DNA from: a delta proteobacterium NaphS2
GTDB taxonomy: Bacteria > Desulfobacterota > DSM-4660 > Desulfatiglandales > Desulfatiglandaceae
Assembly: GCA_000179315.1 (NCBI GenBank)
Contig: ADZZ01000375.1
Coordinates: 1-54,200, forward strand
Reading direction: 5' to 3'
DNA length: 54,200 nt
In this document: positions 28,075 through 35,592 of the stretch, piece by piece
Layout: each line of letters starts with the position of its first letter
Numbering within the stretch: the stretch's first letter is position 1
Made by a program: the position numbers and the translations under genes
Notes under the pieces: generated by a model
What the model was told of the DNA's origin: nothing
What the model saw: the letters and a program-made list of their open reading frames with translations, nothing else
Databases searched by the model: none

Positions 28075-28122
28075 TTTGCTCTCCTTTCGTGAATCGTGCT
28101 GTTTGGTTGTTTATGTCAGACC

Positions 28123-28138
28123 AGCAAACCCGGTCCCA
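28123..28138 (-). promoter_or_regulatory. Candidate sigma54 promoter of the transporter operon
   Basis: On the minus strand TGGGACCGGGTTTGCT has the -24 GG and -12 GC elements exactly ten bases apart and matches the sigma54 consensus at most positions. Transcription would start near 28111, about 37 bases before the binding-protein ATG. An enhancer site was not identified. An NtrC-type activator is encoded at 51584-52999, but nothing links it to this site. Confidence 0.4.
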
Positions 28139-28164
28139 TCCGGGCCGCCGGGGCTTCCATCCCT

Positions 28165-29697
28165 TCAGGGTCGATCATGATGCTCTCTCAACACGTTCTT
28201 CAAAACTTTTCCGGCCGCATTGCGGGGGAGCGGTCCGGTAAAAACGACGCTTTTTGGAATCTTGTATTTCGCCAATCGCTCTTTCAGATGCGTTAACACA
28301 GCATCCTCCGTCAGCATCTCACCTTTCTTTAATACCACCACGGCTTTCCCCACCTCGCCCCATTTCTCATCCTTGATGCCGATAACGGCCGTTTCCGATA
28401 TCTGGGGGAGCTGGTAAATGGCGTCTTCCACTTCCGCCGGATAGACATTTTCACCACCCGATATGAACATGTCCTTTTTGCGTTCCACAATGGTAAGATC
28501 CCCGTCAGGATCCATGCGCGCCAGGTCCCCGGTATGGAACCACCCTCCCGCGAAAGCCTCTTTTGTGGCATCGGGCCGGTTCCAGTATTCCTTGAGCAGG
28601 TTGGGGCCCCGTATCACCAATTCCCCCACCGCGTCGGTTGGCACATCCTTCATCCGGGCATCCACCACCCGGGCCTCCACGTGCATCAACGCTCTGCCGA
28701 TGGAACCGGCCTTCTTTATGGCCAATCCCTTTTCCAGCGTGGCGATGCTGGGTGCCGCCTCGCTCATGCCGAATCCCTGCTGAAGGATAATCGACTTGTC
28801 GGCGTATTCATGGACCAGGCTCACCGGCAAGGGCGCTCCCCCGCTCATAACAACCCGCACCTTATCAAAGGCTTCCCTTTTAAAATTCGGGTGTTGAATG
28901 AGAAACAAAAAGATGGCGGCCACACCGAAAAAAAGCGTTATGTTTTCGGTTTCAAGAAGTTCCAGAGTCCTTTCCGGCTCAAAGGTCTTTTGAATCACAA
29001 CCGTCCCGCCCATGTAGAGCATGGGAAGGGTGAACAGGCCGATACCGCCGATATGGAACATGGGAAGGACCGCCAGGTTGCGGTCGGCGGAGGAAAAGCC
29101 CATGTCCACGGTCAAGTTGACAGCATTCCAGAAACTGGCCCCCTGGCTCAGGACGGCCCCTTTGGGTTGTCCCGTGGTACCGGCGGTGTACATGATGATA
29201 TGGGAGGTATCGAGATCAGGATGCGTGTCGGGAATCGGTTCTTCATTACCTTGGGCCTTTAGGAGCAGTTCGTAAGCGTCTCCATGTCCGTTTCCTTCAA
29301 ACCTCAATACCAGCAGTTTTTCAAGCCCGGTTTTATCTTTTAACTGTACCGCCGCATCTGAAAGGTCCGGATGGAAAATGAGGATTCGGGCACCACTGTC
29401 GTTTACCATGAATGCCAATTCCGTGGGTGTTAAACGCCAGTTCAACGGCACCAGCATCACACTCAGCTTGGCCGTTGCCATGATGGTTTCCACATATTCG
29501 ACGCAATTGGTGGAAAGGATGCTCAGCCGGTCGCCGCTCTTGACACCCAGGCCCTGGAGGGCCCGCGCCAGACGGTTTACGCGTCCGTTTAGCGCCCTGT
29601 AAGTGAACCGTCTTTCGCCGTCCACCACCGCTTCGCTATCCGGTGTGAGGACCGCCCGTTTCGTAAGCCAGGAACCGATTCCGGGTACCATTTCCAT
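28165..29697 (-). CDS. AMP-forming acyl-CoA synthetase
   Basis: A 510-residue adenylate-forming ligase, second in the cluster. Motifs: MYTAGTTGQPKGAV, FGMSEAAPS, GWFHTGDLARMD, ERKKDMFISGGENVYPAEVE and the end with RNAAGKVLKNVL containing the catalytic Lys. The start at 29697 is preferred over 29715 because AAGGAAAGGGG precedes it and the overlap with the upstream gene disappears. It differs clearly from the ligase at 21607-23130, so the cluster probably activates two different acids or one acid at two stages. Confidence 0.9.
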   Translation of the reverse strand: MEMVPGIGSWLTKRAVLTPDSEAVVDGERRFTYRALNGRVNRLARALQGLGVKSGDRLSILSTNCVEYVETIMATAKLSVMLVPLNWRLTPTELAFMVNDSGARILIFHPDLSDAAVQLKDKTGLEKLLVLRFEGNGHGDAYELLLKAQGNEEPIPDTHPDLDTSHIIMYTAGTTGQPKGAVLSQGASFWNAVNLTVDMGFSSADRNLAVLPMFHIGGIGLFTLPMLYMGGTVVIQKTFEPERTLELLETENITLFFGVAAIFLFLIQHPNFKREAFDKVRVVMSGGAPLPVSLVHEYADKSIILQQGFGMSEAAPSIATLEKGLAIKKAGSIGRALMHVEARVVDARMKDVPTDAVGELVIRGPNLLKEYWNRPDATKEAFAGGWFHTGDLARMDPDGDLTIVERKKDMFISGGENVYPAEVEDAIYQLPQISETAVIGIKDEKWGEVGKAVVVLKKGEMLTEDAVLTHLKERLAKYKIPKSVVFTGPLPRNAAGKVLKNVLREHHDRP

Positions 29698-29707
29698 ACC
29701 CCTTTCC

Positions 29708-30283
29708 TTACACAAAGACTTTTTTCATGAGCCCTGCCATATTATTGGAGAAATTCACCACGGTGCTGAGCCCTTCTTCATCTTTGTCAGCATCCCTTGC
29801 GCCGCCCGCACCGGCCATGCCCACATTCCAGTAGGTGGACCCCGGCACCGTGATGCCGTTGATGAAAAACCACAGCAGAAGCTGTGAAAAAGCGACGTTG
29901 TGTCCGGCACGCCGCGCCACCGTAATGGGGCCGCCCACCTTCCCTTCAAAGAACTTGTCGTTCCAGTAGGCCACAAAGGTGGCCCGCGCCAACAGCGCCA
30001 TCATCTGCGGTACCACGGAGCTGAGATAAACGGGGGAAGCCAGGATCAACCCTTCGGCTTCCCGCATCTCCGCCAGAATGTCGTTAAAATCATCCCCTTT
30101 GATGGTGCAGTATCCCTTTTTGACGCAGTCATAACAGCCGATGCACGGCTTGATCTCTTTTCCTTTAAGGGAAATGAGTGTCGTTTCAAAATCAGCGGCC
30201 TTAAAAACCTCCAAAGACTTTTCAACGTACGCCAGCGTGTTGCTGTTCGGTCTCAGACTCCCCGCAATGCCAAGCACTTTCAT
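29708..30283 (-). CDS. Flavodoxin-like NAD(P)H:FMN oxidoreductase family protein
   Basis: A 191-residue flavodoxin-fold protein. GSLRPNSNT near the N-terminus is the FMN phosphate loop, and SPVYLSSVVPQMMALLAR is the conserved second flavin region. A CIGCYDCVKKGYC stretch (residues about 48-60) is typical of iron-sulfur flavoproteins and related reductases in anaerobes, so a [4Fe-4S] cluster may be bound. It probably passes electrons in the reactions of the surrounding acyl-CoA cluster. Four bases separate it from the hydratase gene upstream. Confidence 0.82.
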   Translation of the reverse strand: MKVLGIAGSLRPNSNTLAYVEKSLEVFKAADFETTLISLKGKEIKPCIGCYDCVKKGYCTIKGDDFNDILAEMREAEGLILASPVYLSSVVPQMMALLARATFVAYWNDKFFEGKVGGPITVARRAGHNVAFSQLLLWFFINGITVPGSTYWNVGMAGAGGARDADKDEEGLSTVVNFSNNMAGLMKKVFV

Positions 30284-30286
30284 TCC

Positions 30287-31105
30287 TTATTCTCCTTCGC
30301 CTTTGCCCATCAACTTCGACACATCAGCCGTGGTTTCAAGGACCCCGTCCTGCAACTGTTTCTTCATGAGATCCGGAAAAAAGTCGTGGTCGAAACAGCG
30401 GCTGAACTGTTTGCTTTCAACGTTCAACCCTTGATTAAGAGATCCGGAGCGGGAAGCGTGAACCGCCTTTTTGGCCAGAGAAAGGGCGTATTGGGGCTGC
30501 CTCAAAATGGGCTTCAGCAGCTTCTCCACCCCTTCTTGGAGGCCGTCCTTTTTCACCACCCAATGAACCAGTCCCATTTCCGCCGCATCCGATCCTTTAT
30601 AAAGCCTGCCGCTCAGGATCATTTCCATGGCGCGGCCGGCCCCCACCAGCCATGGCAGTCGCTGCGTCCCGCCACCACCGGGAATGAGCCCTACTTTTAC
30701 TTCCGGCAGTCCGATTCGGGCATTTTCAGTGGCCACGCGAAGGTCGCATGCCATGGCGAATTCGAAACCGCCGCCAAAACACAGGCCGTTGATGGCGGCC
30801 ACCAGAACCAGAGGGCTGGCCTCCATGCGCAGAAAAAGCGCCTGGATCTTTTGTGAAAATGCCAACGCCGATCTTTTGTCACACTGCATCATTTCGATAC
30901 CGTCGGCGCCGCCGATAAAATGGGTATTTCCCGAACCCGTAAAAACAACGACGCGAAAATCGGTCTTTTCCATGTCCTCCAGCAGGCACGTCAGTTCTTC
31001 CATCACTTCGGAATTGATGGCGTTTCGATCCATCGGCCGATTGATGGCCACCCGGCATGTCTCTCCATGGGGCTCCACAATTAGATGTTTAAATGGTCCA
31101 TTCAT
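30287..31105 (-). CDS. Enoyl-CoA hydratase/isomerase family protein
   Basis: A 272-residue crotonase-fold enzyme. The oxyanion-hole segments are GGADGIEMM and INGLCFGGGFEFAMACDLRV, followed by ARIGLPEVKVGLIPGGGGTQ. The second catalytic Glu position is present (PEVKVGL); the first lies within the FGGGFEFAMACDL stretch. It would hydrate or isomerise an enoyl-CoA in beta-oxidation or a ring-cleavage route. It stands between an SDR gene and the flavoprotein gene with short gaps, as part of the operon. Confidence 0.88.
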   Translation of the reverse strand: MNGPFKHLIVEPHGETCRVAINRPMDRNAINSEVMEELTCLLEDMEKTDFRVVVFTGSGNTHFIGGADGIEMMQCDKRSALAFSQKIQALFLRMEASPLVLVAAINGLCFGGGFEFAMACDLRVATENARIGLPEVKVGLIPGGGGTQRLPWLVGAGRAMEMILSGRLYKGSDAAEMGLVHWVVKKDGLQEGVEKLLKPILRQPQYALSLAKKAVHASRSGSLNQGLNVESKQFSRCFDHDFFPDLMKKQLQDGVLETTADVSKLMGKGEGE

Positions 31106-31122
31106 CCGACGACCGCTCCCGT

Positions 31123-31869
31123 TTAAATTACAAATCCCCCGTTGAGGCTCAGCACCTGCCCGGTCATGAAATCGGCTTCGGGTGAGGCCAGATAGGCCAC
31201 CAGGGCGCCGATCTCCTCCGGTTCACCCAGACGCTTAATGGGCGTTTTCTTGATCACATAGTCACTAAAGCCGTCGGGCAGGCCGTCCAGCATGGGGGTT
31301 TCGATATACCCGGGTGCCACAACATTGACCCGGATGTTGTGGCGGCCCACCTCACTGGCAAGGGTTTTTCCCAGCATATTTACCCCCCCCTTGGATGCAC
31401 TGTAGTGAAGGGCGCCCGGTGTGGGGGTAAGGGATGCCACCGAACTGAACAGAATGATGCGGCCGGTTTTGTGATCCTTCATCCAGCGCACCGCCTCACG
31501 GCAGACGTAAAACATGCCGTCCAGATTAATTCCCATCATCTGGCGCCATTCCACGTCGGTCATCTCTTCCACAAATACGGTCCGCCCCAAGATGCCCGCC
31601 GTATGGGCCAGTAGATCCAACCGCGCCATTCGATGTTTCAGCGCCTCAAAGAGGTCCGCCACGGCATCGCTTTTGGAAATATTCAGCGAAAAGGCTTCGC
31701 CCCGCGCTTCCGGGGCCTCGATCATGGAGAGGGTTTTTTGGGCCGCCGCCAAATCCAGATCGGCCACGAATACCTGAATGCCCATACGGCTCAGGGCCAT
31801 GGCCGCCGATTGTCCCATGCCGGAGCCGCCGCCAACGATCAATGCCGTCCTGATTTTTTCGGTTTTCAT
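31123..31869 (-). CDS. Short-chain dehydrogenase/reductase
   Basis: A 248-residue classical SDR with the cofactor loop VGGGSGMGQS, Asp at the end of strand 2 (FVADLD, pointing to NAD), and catalytic Ser/Tyr/Lys in FSSVASLTPTPGALHYSASK. It ends with the usual GQVLSLNGGFVI. A 3-hydroxyacyl-CoA or cyclic alcohol is a likely substrate given the neighbouring hydratase, but this is inference. It may instead supply hydroxyacyl-CoA to the PHA synthase. It is 17 bases upstream of the hydratase gene. Confidence 0.88.
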   Translation of the reverse strand: MKTEKIRTALIVGGGSGMGQSAAMALSRMGIQVFVADLDLAAAQKTLSMIEAPEARGEAFSLNISKSDAVADLFEALKHRMARLDLLAHTAGILGRTVFVEEMTDVEWRQMMGINLDGMFYVCREAVRWMKDHKTGRIILFSSVASLTPTPGALHYSASKGGVNMLGKTLASEVGRHNIRVNVVAPGYIETPMLDGLPDGFSDYVIKKTPIKRLGEPEEIGALVAYLASPEADFMTGQVLSLNGGFVI

Positions 31870-31973
31870 ATCTCCGCTCCAAAATCTGTTCTATCTGGGA
31901 GCTGTGTTATTTGGGCGCCGCCTGATTGGGAAATTATTTTTGGGTTTAAATCCGCATTCGGAATTGCGGAAAT

Positions 31974-32720
31974 TCAAAGATCGCGCTGCTTATCGTAGGC
32001 CTTTGCCGGTTTTTCCGTGGGAAAAACCACCAGCCGCTCTGAATCCAGTTGGTTGATGACGCCCCGGGCAACCGCTTCGGGGGAATCCATGAATGATTTG
32101 TATTTTTCCACCTGGGGCGCCATTTCTTCGGCCCCCGGAGAGACATCGAAAAACTCCGTGGCGGTCAGGTGCGGACAGACGGCCAGCACCCGGATGCCGG
32201 TTCCTTTGAGATCTTCCGCCAGTCCCCGCGAAAACCCGACCACCGCGTGCTTGCTGGCAACATAGGGGGTCACGTTATTTGAGTGGGCGATCAGGCCTCC
32301 GATGGAGGCCATGTTGACGATGAGTCCCTGATTCTGCGCCTGCATGTGGGGAAGCACTTCTTTTGTAAGAAATACGGTTGAAAATAAATTGATTTCGAAG
32401 AGTCGCCGCCAGAGGGCTTCCGTTGTGGAGAGAAAGTCGCCGTACATCCCCATGCCGGCGCTGTTGATGAGAATGTCGATTCGCCCCCATCGCTGGATGC
32501 ATTGATCCGCCAGTCTCTTTCGATGGTCTTCTTCAACAAGGTCGCCGGGCAGGGCCAGTGTTTCGCCCGTACAGCGGTCGGCCGTCTCCTTCAGACGATC
32601 CGGACGTCTGGCAGTGAGGGCCACCTTTGCGCCCGCTTCGGAGCACATACCCGCCAGGGCCTTGCCGATACCGGAACTGGCTCCTGTCACCAACATCACT
32701 TGCCCGTTCAGATCAATCAT
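31974..32720 (-). CDS. Short-chain dehydrogenase/reductase
   Basis: A 248-residue SDR with TGASSGIGKALAG as the cofactor loop, Arg after strand 2 (ALTARRPDRL, pointing to NADP), NSAGMGMYG, and the catalytic YVASKHAV. The C-terminal part (SPEAVARGVINQLDSERLVV) is of the type found in SDRs linked with short-chain ketone or lipid reduction. It is the first structural gene behind the divergent gap that carries the palindrome at 32834-32846, and the TetR-type regulator gene lies directly upstream in the same direction. Confidence 0.87.
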   Translation of the reverse strand: MIDLNGQVMLVTGASSGIGKALAGMCSEAGAKVALTARRPDRLKETADRCTGETLALPGDLVEEDHRKRLADQCIQRWGRIDILINSAGMGMYGDFLSTTEALWRRLFEINLFSTVFLTKEVLPHMQAQNQGLIVNMASIGGLIAHSNNVTPYVASKHAVVGFSRGLAEDLKGTGIRVLAVCPHLTATEFFDVSPGAEEMAPQVEKYKSFMDSPEAVARGVINQLDSERLVVFPTEKPAKAYDKQRDL

Positions 32721-32833
32721 GTGAGAAGATCCTTTTCAAGACCACTTTAAAACGCCCATTTGCAGAGGTCATTTTTCGAAATATGAATCAACTATCAATT
32801 TTTTTACAAAACCTTTTCTTCCCTGTCAACAAA

Positions 32834-32846
32834 AAAATGTCATTTT
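32834..32846. promoter_or_regulatory. Perfect palindrome, possible operator of the TetR-type regulator
   Basis: AAAATGTCATTTT is a perfect inverted repeat of six bases around one centre base, 114 bases before the SDR ATG and behind the regulator gene. GTCATTTTT also occurs at 32771 and near 34169, next to the regulator's own start. The base composition here is A/T-rich, so chance cannot be excluded. Confidence 0.3.
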
Positions 32847-32878
32847 CAAAAAATTTGTGAAAAAGGTTGGGAGTCGCG

Positions 32879-34144
32879 TCAGTTCGGTTGAAGCCCGAAA
32901 AGGGCAAATTCAACCATGTCCTTGAAAAAGAGATCGTTGTTTTCAACTCCCAGGTCCGGATTCCAGACGATCTGTTTCAGTCCGATAAAATGGACGAGCC
33001 CCATGAGGGACCAGGCCACGAAGGTCGGTGGAAAGCGTCTGATTTCATCACGCTCCATGCCTCTTTTAAGTCCTTCGATATACCCTTCAGCCAGTTTGTG
33101 ATAGTACCACATGGCCACCTCCCGGCTGATCATTTCGCACTCGGGAACCACCCGGTAGATCTCTCGGTGCTCGCCAATAAACCTGAAAAAGGTCAACATA
33201 CCCGCGCGTTCCACATCCCTGCGATCCCTCATTTTGTTGGCCACCCGCTGAATCGCCTTTCTGAGTTCTCGGTTGATATATCGAACAAATCCGATCACCA
33301 GATCATTTTTGCTCTTGAAATGAACGTAAAAGGTCCCCTGGGCAACCCCTGCGTAACGGGTGATCTCGGAAATACTGGCCCGGTTGATCCCGTGGCGGCC
33401 GATTACCTTTCCCGCCGCTTCCAGAAGGGCTTCCTTGGTCTTTTCGCCTTTGGTGAGCGGATCCTTATTTTCAGGATGAAGAGGGGCGCCGTCAGGGAGC
33501 AAAAAAAAGTCGTGATCGGAAGGCCGCCGCCAGGGTGCGGGGCCGCTGATGCCCGTCAAAACCAGATCCGTGATCAGGTCCAGCATGCGATCGCGCGTAA
33601 AGGTTTCATGGGGAATCCCCCAGTCGAGGGTGTTAAAATAGCACATGCCGATGAGGCCGTAGGCCACCACATCCATATCCAGGGAACGAATGTTGCCCGC
33701 CTGAAGTTCCCGATTGAAGAAATCCCGATAATACTGGGTGATGGAATTGTAAAAGGCGATGGTCACCCGGTCGATGAGCTCCGATTCGCCTAAGATGCGG
33801 TGAAAGGCAAAATTATCCCGCGTGTGATCCAAAAGAAGGCCGATGACGCTTTTGAGACGCTCTCTAAATTCATGATGGCTTGGCGGCGAGGCTTCGGCAC
33901 GCTTTTTAAACTGCGCGACGATCTCGTCGCTCAATTCCAGAAACACCTGCTCCTTGTTTTTGAAATAGTGGTAAAAAGTTCCCATGGAAACGCCGCAGCG
34001 GCGGGAAATTTCCGATATGGAGGAACCGTAATATCCCGTGTCCTTGAAAACCTGGTGGGCCGCATCCAAAAGCGCCGAGCGGGTCGCCTCCCCTTTTGAT
34101 TTCAGCGTGCGTGCTTTTCGGGATTTCTTTTTAGTCCCCGGCAT
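32879..34144 (-). CDS. Double TetR-type regulator (two TetR units in one chain)
   Basis: A 421-residue protein made of two TetR units. The first helix-turn-helix is at residues 22-66 (SISEISRRCGVSMGTFYHYF) with its ligand domain to about 200. The second is at residues 236-285 (SISEITRYAGVAQGTFYVHF), followed by its own ligand domain to the end. A Pro-rich, charged linker (about 203-232) joins them. Normal TetR proteins are about 200 residues and dimerise; this chain could act as a built-in pseudo-dimer with two ligand pockets. It heads the acyl-CoA/PHA cluster, so it probably represses it until an acyl-CoA binds. Start at 34144. Confidence 0.9.
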   Translation of the reverse strand: MPGTKKKSRKARTLKSKGEATRSALLDAAHQVFKDTGYYGSSISEISRRCGVSMGTFYHYFKNKEQVFLELSDEIVAQFKKRAEASPPSHHEFRERLKSVIGLLLDHTRDNFAFHRILGESELIDRVTIAFYNSITQYYRDFFNRELQAGNIRSLDMDVVAYGLIGMCYFNTLDWGIPHETFTRDRMLDLITDLVLTGISGPAPWRRPSDHDFFLLPDGAPLHPENKDPLTKGEKTKEALLEAAGKVIGRHGINRASISEITRYAGVAQGTFYVHFKSKNDLVIGFVRYINRELRKAIQRVANKMRDRRDVERAGMLTFFRFIGEHREIYRVVPECEMISREVAMWYYHKLAEGYIEGLKRGMERDEIRRFPPTFVAWSLMGLVHFIGLKQIVWNPDLGVENNDLFFKDMVEFALFGLQPN

Positions 34145-34243
34145 AAAAACCTCATAAATGAATCACCTGTCATTTTTTATAAGGCATTCTCATTCGGACT
34201 TCAAGCAAAATCTGTCAGTCGATAAATTATCGATACGGAAAAC

Positions 34244-34257
34244 ATGGGGTCAGGTCT
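34244..34257 (+). repeat. RAYT-flank type motif
   Basis: ATGGGGTCAGGTCT is a stretch often seen in front of REP-associated transposase genes in deltaproteobacteria (from memory, not searched). It stands 44 bases upstream of the transposase remnant, which fits an internal deletion between the element end and the middle of the gene. Confidence 0.35.
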
Positions 34258-34300
34258 GCTGTTGACTGTTAATGCGTTATGTGACAATCTGATTTTATGA

Positions 34301-35001
34301 GCAGGCCATTATGGTCAACTGTTCCGGGGGAGATACAAGTCCATTCTAGTGGACGCTGACAGCTATCTTTTAGAATTGCTCCGATATATTCACCGAACCC
34401 CCTTGGCGGCAGGATTGGTAAAGGACCTGAACAAGTACCCCTGGAGCAGCCACAACGGCTATCGATCCAACGCTATGAAATGGGACTGGCTATACAAGTC
34501 CTTCACCCTGCATTATTCTCGAAAAATGAAAAAGAGGCCATAAACGCTTACGAAAAGTTTATTTTAATGGAAACGCCTGAAAAGATAAACCGCATTTTCT
34601 CACAGCGCAAGTTACCCTCCATGTTGGGCGGTGATCGCTTTGTGGACAAGGTGAAGGGGAGGTTTTTTCATAAAAAACGTCATGATGAAATTCCGGAATC
34701 AAAGAAATTGGCGCCGGATGTGAAGAAAATAAAGCGGGCCATTTGTGATGCCTACGGTGTAGATGAAAATTCGCTCTTGTCATCGAGAAGAGGCGTCCTG
34801 AACGAACCGAGGGATGTTGCCGTTTTTCTTGTAAGGCGCCTTAGGGGGGAAAAACTTGAAGAGATCGGGAGGCAGTTCGGCATTGCCAAGTACAGTTCCG
34901 TGAGCAGCGCCATCGAAAAAATGAAGAGAGAGGTATCGGCAAACCGCAAGCTGAGATTGCGTGTGAAAGACATCGAAAAAACATTGTTCAACAGCCAATA
35001 G
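34301..35001 (+). pseudogene. REP-associated (Y1) transposase remnant
   Basis: The frame from 34301 reads HYGQLFRGRYKSILVDADSY and then LRYIHRTPLAAGLVKDLNKY, the C-terminal half of the Y1 transposase core of REP-associated transposases. The N-terminal half with the His-x-His metal site is missing. Around 34490-34525 the frame shifts by an indel: the second frame goes on with LFSKNEKEAINAYEKFI and a DnaA-like helix-turn-helix (RGEKLEEIGRQFGIAKYSSV) that many of these proteins carry at the C-terminus. It is therefore a 5'-deleted and frameshifted pseudogene. The catalytic Tyr region is not recognisable in the remaining part. Confidence 0.8.
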
Positions 35002-35006
35002 CAGAC

Positions 35007-35339
35007 TTGAACCGAGACCCACTGGAATCGCTACGGCATAAAGACATGGCAAAAATCGGACAAAAAGCAAAGGAACAGCTGGCCGCCTGGCCGGGGTACG
35101 AGCCGCTTCAATCGGGTCATCCCCTTCACCGCCTGGCCGTCCTGTGGTTCAGGGTGCTGCATTACGCCGCAGTGCTTGGGCTGGTCATTGAACCGGTAAC
35201 GCTTCGGTGGCTCCGTGCGAACAAGGCATATGAGTGCTGTTTCACCCAATTCAGCCAACACTTCTTCACACCATGCGCAACCTACCTGAAATCGCTTCAG
35301 GAACTGGATACCGGCTGCAGGATGGCAGAAAATGGATGA
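35007..35339 (+). CDS. Unrecognised 110-residue open frame
   Basis: The frame starts 5 bases after the transposase remnant and ends overlapping the next frame by 8 bases. The product (MNRDPLESLRHKDMAKIGQK and so on) has no motif I recognise, no signal peptide and no clear ribosome-binding site; Cys and Trp are unusually frequent. It could be debris of the same rearrangement that broke both neighbours. Low confidence that it is expressed. Confidence 0.22.
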   Translation: MNRDPLESLRHKDMAKIGQKAKEQLAAWPGYEPLQSGHPLHRLAVLWFRVLHYAAVLGLVIEPVTLRWLRANKAYECCFTQFSQHFFTPCATYLKSLQELDTGCRMAENG

Positions 35340-35541
35340 AAAGAAGATCATTGATATCTTCAAACGCCGGGTGAATGAAACGCCGAAGACCATCCACCGC
35401 ATTTCACATGGTGTAATGACCTTCAAGTATGACGTCACAACCCGCAACGGAAGATACATCCTGCGCATTTATCCTGAAGGTCGCGAGAACATTTTAAGGA
35501 TTTCCTCGACAGATCCTTCAGCGAAAGATTGCGCCTACTGA
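35332..35541 (+). pseudogene. N-lobe fragment of a phosphotransferase-family kinase
   Basis: Residues 1-56 (DIFKRRVNETPKTIHRISHG through FKYDVTTRNGRYILRIYPEG) match the N-lobe of aminoglycoside-phosphotransferase-like kinases, with the ATP-anchoring Lys/Arg in YILRIYP. The frame ends after 69 residues, before the catalytic HxDxxxxN loop, so no active kinase can be made. The last 13 residues look like out-of-family sequence. The fragment lies 51 bases before the oxidoreductase gene. Confidence 0.5.
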
Positions 35542-35592
35542 CGCAAACCCTGTTCGGCAAAAACTTCGATAAGTCCGGAAAAAGGAGCGCGG

